DNA from: Auriscalpium vulgare
Taxonomy: Eukaryota > Basidiomycota > Agaricomycetes > Russulales > Auriscalpiaceae
Assembly (NCBI GenBank): GCA_019915015.1
Contig: JAHBBC010000012.1
Span: forward strand, 124,001-188,000
Length of the DNA: 64,000 bases
Direction of reading: 5' to 3'
The notes under the pieces were generated by a model that had not been told where the DNA came from, ran no database searches, and saw only the letters and a program-made list of their open reading frames with translations. The translations under genes and the position numbers were made by a program. How positions within the stretch are numbered: the first letter of the stretch is position 1; the number at the start of each line of letters is the position of its first letter. This document shows, piece by piece, positions 41,937 through 51,524 of the stretch.

Positions 41937-43482
41937 ATGAGCAGCTCGCAGGCCAGCCGGATGCTCCTGGCCCCGCTTGCATCCCTTCCACGAGCGCCCG
42001 TCCTTATTGGTATGTCCGAGACACAACTAATTTTATCCGCTGCTCCTGGCATCACAGCCGGTCGCTACTTGTCGGGTATGTCACCGTTGTACTTTACCCA
42101 GCGAACGCAGCGTCTCATCGAGCCATCGACTTGCACAGCGGTGGGATTGGTCGCGCTGCTGTGCGATCACATCGATACTCTTCCACAGGAGATCGAGTTG
42201 ATCTGGACACGACCGTTCTCGAGAGCCAAGCTTGCCTTTCTCTTCATACGCTACGGAGTAGCAGTTGGCCAGTTGAGCACCCTCTATAGTGAGTCACCCG
42301 CTGTCACCATCCATTCTCTCGACTCCAACACCATTCTTCGCGAAACAGCCCTCAGTGGCCTGTTTCGGCATGTTACCAATGGCGTGAGTGGTAGCCTTTG
42401 TCACCCACCGTTCCGCTGTCTGACGAGAAGCACAGTTGTGAGGCCTTCCGCTCGCTTTGCAGCTTCTCCGGATCTGTTACTGATCCAGGCCTACATCAGC
42501 TGCGCAAACTGGCTTATCTTCATCGGCGTCAGTGGTGCCGTATCGCTCGTCATCACCAACTGTGAGCTCCCACACTGCCCGCAATACTTGGAGTGCTCAG
42601 CCTCCCCAGGTATCTTGATATTCCGAATTTACACTCTGTGGGACCATCGAAGGTGGATCCTTCGGGCTCTTCTCGCGGCCTACGCAGTCTCCGCATGTGC
42701 AACTCTTGTGACCGGAGTGCTGATCGTCCGTGTCATGCGACGTGAGCTCGCAAGAGGAGCAATGCTCGAGGTTTTTGCTGACCAGACCACGACAACCCAG
42801 GGACGGCCCGCTTCAACGATATCTTTCTCACCTGTACCTTTCCCGAGAAGCCGAAAGTCTGGCCGGCATTCTGGGCGACGCAGGTACGTACGTCTTGAGC
42901 CAGGGGGAAGTGCTACTAATTAATGACCTGCATCCAGCTCGGCTTCGACTTCTTCGCTCTGGTGCTCACATTCTTGAACGCGGCTGACCGCCCCCGTCAA
43001 GCCACTGTCAAGCTTATCACGGAACTGCGCAGGGATGGCGGCCTGTGGTCTCTGGTACGTATCCGCATCTCCGTGACGAGACGGATCCTCGAGCTGACGT
43101 GATCAAACCAGGCGATGACCGGTGAGCATCCAGCGTTTAAATCAAGGCCTGCGCTAACATGACCGCAACTCTTCTAGCTTTCCGCGTGCTGAGTCTTGTC
43201 CTGAGCATACCCACTGGCGTACGTTCCGCATTTCCGCCGCTTCTTTTCGCAAATCTCTGATGTTTTGTACAGGTCAGCTTATATACCATGACATATACGT
43301 ACGGCTGCGTTGAACTTGGAACGCCAGCATACTGTCTGACCGTCTTTTGCAGGTTTGGCTGGTCGATATCGGCAATATCGGTTTGTCGCCTGCTTTTGGG
43401 ATACGAGAATGTAATCCAGAGTGCAGGCGAGCCCGAAATGGGGTACGAGCTTGAAGTCACGGTGCACAAGGTATCCTTGTAG
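41937..43482 (+). CDS. DUF6533-type multi-pass membrane protein
   Basis: This family of basidiomycete membrane proteins has no known function. The gene has many short introns. Early exons join as AGRYLS, then AVGLVALLCDHIDTLPQEIE with LIWTRPFSRAKLAFLFIRYG, which is the DUF6533 signature. One early exon is only about 18 nt. Later helices are LIQAYISCANWLIFIGVSGA, ILIFRIYTLWDHRRWILRAL, AAYAVSACATLVTGVLIV, LGFDFFALVLTFLNAADRPR and the C-terminal WSISAISVCRLLLGYE. The start chosen is the ATG at 41937, with another in frame at 41904. Exon borders between 42297 and 43340 were not all fixed. Confidence 0.75.
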
Positions 43483-43670
43483 GTGCATCGGAATTGGGAT
43501 TCATGTTGTACGCGCTCTGGCTGCTTTTATTGGACGCCTGTCGTCTACTTTGCGATTATCCGCCAGGTCGGGGTGTATTATTAATTTGGTTTAGGTCATG
43601 ATTCAACGACGTATTCTTATATTCATTGTTCTACCAGTATCGCCCTTCGGACGATGCTTGTATACACATG

Positions 43671-45310
43671 CTACAACTTCACAGACGGCGACGGCGCTGG
43701 GTGGCCTGGGGGACCTGGCGGCGAGAGCGGGAACATTGGATAGCGCCCCGGCATCGCATGTGGCGGCCACCCCGCAGCCACCCGCCCAAACACGCCCTCC
43801 TCCTGCTCGCCCACCAGCCCCGTCCCCAACCCCATTCCCATAGGCCCAACGCCGACACTGCGCTCCATGAGGATCGTATGCACCTGCATGCGCAGCCCGC
43901 TCACCACCGCGCGCAGCGCACCGAGCTCCGCGGCCTGCGTGCCGACGGCCAGCTCCGTGAGGCGCGCGAGGGAGTCGTGCGAAGCGGCGAACGCGTCAAG
44001 AGACTTGTGGAGCGAGGTCAGCGAGGCGACCAATGTCGACGGCGCAGCAGAGTGCGATGCTGATGGTAGCGAGGGCGTCGGACGCTGGGAATATGAACGT
44101 GGGTGCGTGTGTGAGGGGGACGCGGCGGGGACGGCCGGAGGTAATTGCGGGAAATATGATGCGAGATTGGGGAATGCGTTAGGAACAATACGCGGCAGCG
44201 AGGACGACGCTGGCGCTCCACCCTCCGAGACCGCGTCGACAGGAGATGGTTGGGCCAGCGGCGACGCAGGCGCGGGCGACGCGTTCGATGCAGCCTCTTC
44301 CACCGCACCGTCCTGCGTCCCGGCCCAATACCACGGCCCCAGTACGCTCTTCACCACCTCGAGCTCGCACCGCTTGACGCTAATCTGCCCCTCCGCAGCC
44401 TCCATCCTCGCGCGCAGCGCAGCATTCTGCTCCTCCAGGGCGGCCGCGCGAGCGTCAGACACCGCGAAGAACCCCTTGAGCACCTCGTACGCGCATGCGG
44501 AAACGTGCGCGTCGAGAGTTCGCCGGGCACCGATCCAGGGGCAGCCGTGCGAGGCGTGCGGGCAGGCAGCATGGGCGGCAGGACAGGCGAGGGCGTGGGA
44601 GGCGGTGAGGGCGCGGGGATGGGTGGCGTCGCAGGAGGTACATGTAACAATTTCGGTAGGACATGCGAGGTTGTGGGACTGATAACGCGGTGAGAGGGGT
44701 GTGATATGGAGTGAGCCGCACGTACCTCGAGCTCGGCGGGGTCTATTTGCGCAGAGCAGCCGTCGCAGGAGACTTTCCGGTGCATGCATGTCGAGGTGAG
44801 ATCCTTGCGCAAGACGTCATGCTCGCAACCCGGCGCTGGGCACGATACTTGCGTGAATGCACAATCCTCTTTGAGATGCATCGCAAGCAGCTGCCGCTGG
44901 CAGGTATGCGCACAGCCTTCTGCACGGTGCGCACATTCTACCGTCAGCTCGTCGACCATCTGTCTCGTAACAACAGTCAGCGAGCAACAGGCAAAGGGAT
45001 GGCGGGCACTGACATGGCGGACGATGGGATTGGCCGGGAGCAAGTCAGCAGCTCCCAGCGGAGAGCGATCGATGGGACAATGCGAGGACACGCCGAGCGC
45101 ATGGGCGATGCAGTCATGGCAGAATGTGTGTGCGCATGTCCGGGTGGTGGTCGGTTCGACAAATGGCGTTCTGCAGGGTATCAGTCAAAGCACACAGGAG
45201 ACTCTGGCGACGACTTACTGACAAATACAGCAAATCAGGTTCGCGTTCGGTGAGTCGACATAGACGAAGGAGGGCGCGGTGAGGCCGTTGTATGTCTCCG
45301 AGTCGGCCAT
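43671..45310 (-). CDS. RING finger plus TRAF-type zinc finger protein
   Basis: The protein starts at ATG 45310, with a RING at about residues 27-68: CCICQTPFVEPTTTRTCAHT continuing to FCHDC and CPIDR, a C3HC4 arrangement. The first intron cuts the RING after CCICQ and splices in frame. TRAF-type zinc fingers follow: VECAHRAEGCAHTCQRQLL, FTQVSCPAPGCEHDVL, VSCDGCSAQI, and after a second splice VTCTSC, HAACPHASHGCPWIGARRTL. Next come a coiled coil (DARAAALEEQNAALRARMEA), a long Ser/Pro/Ala-rich linker and another helical region. The C-terminus is Gly/Pro-rich, without a MATH/TRAF-C domain. It is most likely an E3 ubiquitin ligase; substrate unknown. It is followed upstream by DSK2 on the same strand. 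Confidence 0.85.
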
Positions 45311-45657
45311 CAGAATCTCGGGAATGCTGCCGTCAACTCGCGATGGCCGCCACGAACGTGCGGCGCTAACCGTATGTCCTGTGCGCTATTCGGTAGGGTT
45401 CGAGGGATGTTGGGGGACGTTGATGGTGGTCGAAAGCACTGAACAGCGGGCGGCCGCAGCCTCAGCCGCAGCCTCACTCAGGTCCCACCGGGCCGCCACG
45501 CCGGCAAAGACCGCCGCCCCTCTGGTAAATTGTGCCAATCTTACGCTCGATATGCTTTGGATATGCTCGACAATCTAGCTCGGAATACATACAGTGCAAA
45601 GCTTTGAGGTACAATGATCCCATACAGTAAGGCCGCCACGCTCCTCTACAGCTACCT
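45311..45657. other. Spacer between DSK2 and the RING-TRAF gene
   Basis: It carries the DSK2 3' end and the promoter of the RING-TRAF gene. No additional gene is seen. Confidence 0.35.
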
Positions 45658-47148
45658 CTACAGTCCACCACCGCCGAGGATGTACTCAATCGCCGAGTGC
45701 ACATTGCCGCCCGTGGCGAGCAGTGCGCGGACATTCTGACTCGCGTTGCTGAAGCCCATGTCTTGCAATTGCTAAGAGGGACACATCATCGTCAGCCGCT
45801 GTAGTAGACAGTAAATGGGGCCGACGCACCTGCAATTGCACCTGGAACCGCTCCTCTGGACTGCGCGTGTCTGCGGGCGCAGCAGGCGCGCCCCCGCCAA
45901 ACGCACTGCTACCGAAGAACGGGTTGAACCCGCCCGCATTCTGCCCACCGGCCGCACCCGCGCCACCAAGCAACTGCAGCAGCGCACTGGGGTCGGCGCC
46001 GCCGAACATGCCCGGTGGAGGTGCACCGCCAAACAGATTGGGGACAGCGCCAGCGCCAGTACCAGCACCCGGCACGGCGCCCGCACCAGGCGCACCTGCG
46101 GCGGCGCCAGGAGTCGGTGCGACTCCCGGGGTGCCAGCGGGGTTTCCGGGCGCGGGGAAGCCGCCAGCTGCGCCTGCGCCCGCACCCATCCCGGCGAAGG
46201 GGTCGGCCCCGCCCATCGCCATCGGGTTGATGCCCGCCTGCCGCATCATCTGCGTCATCTGCAGCATACCGCGCAACGTCTCCGGGTTCGACCTGGGGGG
46301 AAATGAGGCGTCAGCCGGCGACGAACGTCATGGAAGGAAGGAAGGAAGGGCGTTACATCATCTGCCGGAACCGATCGCTCTGCAAGACTTCGCGCATCTG
46401 TGGTCCCATGCCGGCGAGCTGCGGGTTCGACGCGAGGATCTGGTCCAGAATCTGCGGATTCGACATGACGGAGGACATCTGCTGCAGAAACTCGGGCGAG
46501 TTCATCATCGTCTGCATCTGCACTGCGCGTCAGCGCGCCAGCCGGCAAAGTCTGCATGAGAGAGCGACGCACCATATTCGGGTCATTGGGATTGACCCCT
46601 GGCATATCGGCGAAGGGGTTGAGCCCAGCCATGGCGCCGTAGCCCAAGTGGCTGTTGAGTTGCGTGAGCGGGTCATGCACGTTTTGGCCCGTCTGCATCG
46701 ACGGTAGCGGCTGCGCGGGGGCTGCGGGGCCGGGGGTCGATGCTCCTGCCGTTCGCGCGGCACCTTTCACCATGTGGATTGTGTTCTGAGATTGGATCTT
46801 GTAAGTGGATAGCTTGTCCTCATCCTAGGGTCGCGTCAGCACAGGACGCGGATATGTTCCTCCAAAAAGCACCTTCAGCACCCGTCCTGGACGAGTATCA
46901 GGGACAGCGCGTGCATAGAATACGGGCGCCACGCACCTGCATATATGAGTCGTTGACGATCCGCCTCGACGTCGGATTTCTCAGCGATGGCCTGCTTCAG
47001 CTCCCGCACAGTTTTGTCTGTGCTAATATCAATTTGCAGCTTAAGCTCGCTCGGACCTGGATATCGTCACGTTAGACACATCCTAAATGATTCTCTGAGG
47101 GCTACCTTTGACGTTGATTTGGATGGTGGAAGGTGAAGCGTCGGACAT
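45658..47148 (-). CDS. DSK2: Ubiquilin/Dsk2 ubiquitin receptor (UBL-STI1-UBA)
   Basis: Dsk2 carries ubiquitylated proteins to the proteasome: the UBL binds the proteasome and the UBA binds ubiquitin chains. The UBL covers about residues 8-80, starting IQINVKG, joining PSELKLQIDI after a first intron, then TVRELKQAIAEKSDVEADRQ and KLSTYKIQSQNTIHMVKGAA. The STI1-type region has MMNSPEFLQQMSSVMSNPQI and FRQMMSNPETLRGMLQMTQM. A Gly/Ala/Pro-rich linker follows, with NPFFG and the degenerate NPAGTPGVAP repeats. The UBA is at the very C-terminus: PEERFQVQLQQLQDMGFSNA and VRALLATGGNVHSAIEYILG. The divergent neighbour is DPH4, 325 bp away across a promoter with a telobox. Confidence 0.93.
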
Positions 47149-47473
47149 GGTGGGCGGTGCCAAGTGGTTATCTAAATCCACGCGTCGACGTATGCAAGCC
47201 CTAACCCTAGATGTAGTGGCCCGCTTTGGTACAAGAATATTTTGCGCGTCGAGAAAAATACACAGATGTGCATGTAGTGAGCTAGTTGCAGGACATATAA
47301 GCAACAGTATCTCAGTGGCAACATAGAGACGCCACCTGGTAATAGCAAATCTTGCGAAAGTTGCGCAATTTCTTGTCGATGCCCTAGGACGGCAACCGCC
47401 GCACGCGCCACTGGCGGCTGAGCAAGCGTCCGCGCCAGACTTTCTTCCACGATACATATATACCACCCAAGCC
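47149..47473. promoter_or_regulatory. Divergent DSK2/DPH4 promoter with CCCTAACCCTA telobox
   Basis: The 325-bp gap between two divergent genes contains CCCTAACCCTA at 47199-47209, two telomere-type repeats, 51 bp upstream of the DSK2 ATG. TTAGGG-binding factors (Tbf1-like, TRF-like) use such sites as promoter elements in other fungi; function here is inferred. Confidence 0.6.
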
Positions 47474-47959
47474 GTGCCAACAGATTCTATTCCTTCAAAA
47501 CTGGAAAGCACGCCTCAGCCAGACTACTATGCCATCCTCGGTATCACGCGCTCTGCGTCGCCCGCATCGATAAAATCCGCCTACCACCACGCCCTGCTGC
47601 GCTTCCACCCCGATAAGCAGCACCCGATTCCGCAACCCACACACACAACCCCCGCACAAACAGCCCCCACACACGACATCGGCGCCATCAAGGACGCATA
47701 CCGCACGCTCACGACGCCGGCGCTGCGCGCGGAGTACGAGCGCGGGCGCGCGCCCACCGCGCCGCGCCCCGCGCAGGTCGTCTCGCTGGAGGATTTCGCA
47801 GAGTGCGACGACGGGACGTGGACGCACGGGTGCCGGTGTGGCGGCGTGTACCGGATCGCGGAGGCGGAGCTGGAGCGCGGGCAGCATCTCGTCGCGTGCG
47901 GCAGCTGCTCGGAGGTTGTGTGGGTGGGATATGAGGTTGTCGAGGAAGCAGATTCATGA
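47474..47959 (+). CDS. DPH4: DPH4-like J-protein for diphthamide synthesis; start codon reads GTG
   Basis: Dph4 (Jjj3, DNAJC24) is a J-domain co-chaperone with a CSL zinc/iron finger that supports the first step of diphthamide formation on eEF2. The J domain spans about residues 17-85: DYYAILGITRSASPASIKSA and RFHPDK, with HPD at 45-47, then IKDAYRTLTTPALRAEYERG. The CSL finger follows: VVSLEDFAECDDGTWTHGCR, CGG and LVACGSCSEVVWVGYEV, with its four cysteines intact. The full product would be 161 residues. No ATG lies in this frame anywhere in the protein. At the expected start the sequence is AAGCCGTGCC, an excellent fungal start context with G for A. An upstream exon or a non-ATG start is possible. 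It ends tail to tail with the NOPCHAP1-like gene, 39 bp apart. Confidence 0.82.
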   Translation: MPTDSIPSKLESTPQPDYYAILGITRSASPASIKSAYHHALLRFHPDKQHPIPQPTHTTPAQTAPTHDIGAIKDAYRTLTTPALRAEYERGRAPTAPRPAQVVSLEDFAECDDGTWTHGCRCGGVYRIAEAELERGQHLVACGSCSEVVWVGYEVVEEADS

Positions 47960-47998
47960 TTCTCATTCTTGAAATAATGGGTGTGCGACATGGGATGG

Positions 47999-48867
47999 TT
48001 AGGACGGCGGGATGGAGGGAGCAGTGGGAGGGGCCTCGAGGACTTCGATGTGGGGATTTGCTCGGCGGGGCAGCGCACGCACCGGACGCCTCTGGGTGGC
48101 GGCGGCGATCATAACTTCGAGTGGGATGGCCGCCCCGAGATCTGAAGAGGAGGAGTCCGAGTCTGAAGAGGAGGAAGATGACGACGACGAAGAGGAGGAG
48201 GAGGAGGAGGAGGAGGAGGAGGATGGGGTGGATGAAGAGTCGTCATCGGAGCTCGCCTCCCCTACAGCATCTTCTCCACTGCCGTCGCGCCGCCGTGCTT
48301 CAAAAAACTCCCAAGCCGAGATCCTACACGTCACGAGGATAGTACGTTGGCAAAATGAATAGATGGGCGTATGAAGATATATGTGGGTCGCGTCGCACGA
48401 GGACAACCATACGCAAAATGAATAGATGGGCGTATGAAGATATATGTGGGTCGCACCATTTGGACGTATGGTTGTCCTCGTGCGACGTTCTCAATGTCAA
48501 TGCTCCGCGCATCTTGCTGCTGGAGCTGAGCATTCGCGGCCTCCATTTGGGGGAGGAACAAGCGCATGCGCGCGAGGACTGCGGGGGGTGAGTTGTACGC
48601 GCGGGCGAGGTGAGAGGGGAATAGAACGTACGCTCAGCATTCGGTTCCACAGCGAATGTCTCCCGGTTTCCAAAGTCAAACGACGGCGGCCCAGCGATTC
48701 CAGCGGCAGCTGCGCTGTTGGAGCTGTTCAGAGATTCGAGGATTGTTTCTGAAGCGGGTTTCGTTAGAAAAGTGGTTACAGATGACCGGAAGAACTTGCT
48801 GCGTACGAAGTCTGCGCTCTCGCGCCTCGTCGGACTCAACCTCTAGTACTTGTCTTGGTTCTGTCAT
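47999..48867 (-). CDS. NOPCHAP1-like (DUF4598) protein, apparent single-base frameshift
   Basis: NOPCHAP1 loads NOP58 onto the R2TP complex during box C/D snoRNP assembly. Exon 1 starts at ATG 48867 (MTEPRQVLEVESDEARERRL) and splices to QTILESLNSSNSAAAAG and FDFGNRETFAVEPNAE. The next exon gives the family core LLARMRLFLPQMEAANAQLQ, then SIDIENVARGQPYVQM. After the last intron the frame reads DLGLGVF and then TGA. Dropping one T from the T6 run at about 48302-48307 would restore EARRRDGSGED, the long Ser/Asp tract and the conserved basic end RRANPHIEVLE. So either the gene is freshly frameshifted or the base is an assembly error. The poly-Ser tract comes from a (GAG)n-type repeat around 48186-48222. 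The last intron contains a 63-bp tandem duplication. Confidence 0.75.
48355..48480. repeat. 63-bp tandem duplication inside a NOPCHAP1-like intron
   Basis: The segment AATGAATAGATGGGCGTATG and its continuation to ATATATGTGGGTCGC appears at 48355 and again at 48418. The period is 63 bp. The arms around it are also partly self-complementary: GCACGAGGACAACCATACG and CGTATGGTTGTCCTCGTGC. Confidence 0.85.
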
Positions 48868-49151
48868 ATGCGAGGGGTCCTTGTGTATGGCTGCGTGGAG
48901 GAAGAACTTGAAGGCGTCCTACAGTACGCAAGTTGGATCTCAGCACCAACGGCTGTACCGGGCCGACGAGCCCCAGGTTAGGGTTAGGGTGAGTTCCTTT
49001 CGAATCCGGGACTCCGAACTTCGAAGTGACTTCGCCAAGTCAGCCATCTTCGTTTGCGACCACCACCTCCCTTCATCGGCTCTTGAAGCCATCAAAGAAC
49101 GTCATCACGAGCAACATCCTACAGCGCGTGCTGCGCTCAGCAACATTCCCC
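48868..49151. promoter_or_regulatory. Divergent NOPCHAP1/DUS1 promoter with TTAGGGTTAGGG telobox
   Basis: The 284-bp divergent gap contains TTAGGGTTAGGGT at 48978-48990, 111 bp from the NOPCHAP1-like ATG and 162 bp from the DUS1 ATG. It is the same motif, in opposite orientation, as in the DSK2/DPH4 promoter. Confidence 0.6.
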
Positions 49152-50742
49152 ATGACGCTCGTGTCGACACCCGCTGTTGCTGGACCGGCGCGAAAGAAAC
49201 TGCAAGGGTACGAATTTTATCGGGAGGTGCTTGGCAGTCCCAAATTCATTGTTGCACCGATGGTCGATCAGAGTGAACTGGTGCGTGAAACATAGGCAGG
49301 GCCTTTCTACCAATCTGACGGGGCAGATTGGCAGGCGTGGAGGAAACTGTCTCGGCGGTACGGAGCACAGGTGAGTGTGCCTCCTGGCGCATAGAATAGA
49401 CTGGTGACGTCCATCAGCTCGTTTATACACCTATGATCAACGCCAAGGTGCGCATATACCATATATTTGTGGACGAACGGTTGACAGGATGACCAGATGT
49501 TCGCGGCGGACAACCGAAAAGCCTACCGGGAGCAGCAGTTCAACACCGAGTTCGGCGAGGAGGGGGGGCCAGAGGACCGGCCACTCTTCGTGCAATTCTG
49601 CGCCAACGATCCAGAACAGCTGCTCGCCTCCGCGAAAGTAGTCGAGCCGCATTGCGATGCAATCGACATCAACCTCGGGTGTCCTCAGGAAATCGCGAAG
49701 AAGGGCCACTACGGCGCGTTTCTGCAGGACGACTGGGATCTCATATACTGCCTTAGTGGGTACTCTTGACCTCGATATTACCCCTGCTGACCCTGATGAG
49801 CAGTCAACACGTTACACACGAACCTCTCGATCCCTGTGACGGCAAAGTTTCGCGTGTTTCCCTCCGTCGAGAAGACAGTGGCGTACGCGCAGATGCTTGA
49901 GCGCGCTGGCGCTCAGATTCTGACGTGCCACGGTCGCCTCCGCGAGCAGCGCGGCCACAACACTGTGCGTATCCGCCTTCAATCAGCGTGCACCCCGTCT
50001 GAATCGGTGCCTCGCAGGGCCTCGCGGACTGGGCGCAGATCCGCGCAGTGAAGCAGGCTGTGTCCGTGCCCGTCTTCGCGAACGGCAACATCCTCTACCA
50101 CGCGGACCTCCAGCGGTGCCTCGACGCGACGGGCGCAGACGGCGTCATGTCCGCCGAGGGGCAGCTGTACAACGCCGCGCTGTTCGCGGCGTCCTCGACG
50201 CCCGGCGAGACGGGCGCGCATCCGCGCCACGCGGACCTTGCGCTCGAGTACCTTGCGCTCGTGCGCGCGCAGCGCACGCCGACACCACCCGGCGCGGTCA
50301 AGGGCCACCTGTTCAAGCTCATGCGCCCCGCGCTCGCACGCGAGACAGACCTGCGCGATCGCCTCGGGCGCGTGCGTGGCGCGCCGGGCAAGGACAAGGG
50401 GTGGGCGGCCGCACAGGAGGAGTATGTAGCGGTCGCGGAGGAGATGAAGCGCAGGATAGACCGCGATGCGGAGGGGCTGCCGCACTGGGTCGCGCAACCG
50501 TACCGGCCGCTGCCTGTTGATGCCGCAGAGAAGGAGAAAGGTGAGTGCTGCTCGGATGCGCGTTCTGCCATGCTGAGCTTGTTGTGCCAGGGGTGGTTAA
50601 GCAGGAGGCGGGCGTGAAGCGGGCGCACTCTGTGCGGACGCCGGAGCCCAGCGCGTACGACCAGCTGAAGCGCGTGAAACTCGATATCGTCGACGCGCTG
50701 GCGCCCGACCCCGGTGCAATGCCGGCGTCCGTGTGCGTTTAG
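49152..50742 (+). CDS. DUS1: tRNA-dihydrouridine(16/17) synthase
   Basis: Dus1 reduces uridines 16 and 17 in the D-loop of tRNAs using FMN and NADPH. The start is ATG 49152 ([20 protein letters not shown]). The barrel has [12 protein letters not shown], spliced to [12 protein letters not shown] and [10 protein letters not shown]. It continues with [40 protein letters not shown] with the catalytic Cys in [45 protein letters not shown] and [19 protein letters not shown]. The C-terminal helical domain ([21 protein letters not shown]) and a lysine-rich tail with [13 protein letters not shown] follow. At least six introns of about 45-60 nt were placed in frame. Length and motif order fit the Dus1 branch. 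Confidence 0.93.
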
Positions 50743-51374
50743 AGACGTATATTTATCAGCCTGTTACGATTCGATGCGTTCCCTGCAATGCTCATGGTTT
50801 TCCCACATGTCTGCGAGTTATTTCTCGTTTTCTCTCTCTGTCGACGAGGCCATGAACAGATCTAAAGATATTGTGCGTGTTTTCCCTCTTCGCCCTGCTG
50901 ATCACCGTTCACCCATGCTCCAATACAGGCTGATGACCTAGCTCAGATACGCAAGCTTATCTCGATCTCGAGTCGACGGCGGAAGCAAGAGCGGTCCCGA
51001 GGCGCGCCAAGAAGCGATCGATAGGTGTCATGGGAGGACGGCCTGCTTGAAGAGGCTAGGAGACTCTTCGAGCCGATGGCACCCGCCACGGTCATCGCTG
51101 GAGAAGACGACATATTGCTCGCGCGGCGTTGGCGGTCGGTAAGTAATCTTCGCCTAAACGCATGGAGTGTGTCCTGGAGCAAGATGACTTGGATCGAATG
51201 TTTGTGGAGCGCGATGGACGAGTGGCGACGGTGCCACACCGTCACGTGACTTGCCCATTGGAGAGACTCCACTCAGACATGATGAAATCCAGACCGCCCG
51301 GATGTAGAAAAGGCTGGAAGATACGGGCAGAGGGTTCCAGGAGCGGCGTGGAATATGCTCCAAAAGGTTGGCGG
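50743..51374. other. Intergenic spacer downstream of DUS1
   Basis: No gene is supported here. Short open frames have no family features. Confidence 0.35.
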
Positions 51375-51524
51375 CCAATGACATCACTCGAGACACCGGA
51401 TACGTCGACGCCATTGACTTGTCGCCTCCTCCCCCATTCTCGATGACGTCGACGACCTGCCCCATGGTATATATAGCGTCCCACTCTCTGCTCTACGCCT
51501 CATTATTCTCTCCTCCTTCCCGCC
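51375..51524 (+). promoter_or_regulatory. Core promoter of the HAM1-like gene
   Basis: A CCAAT box lies at 51375-51379, a CRE-like TGACGTC at 51444-51450 and a TATATATA box at 51468-51475. The pyrimidine-rich leader CCTCATTATTCTCTCC precedes ATG 51525. TATA-to-ATG spacing is about 50 bp. This is the clearest core promoter in the window. Confidence 0.65.
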
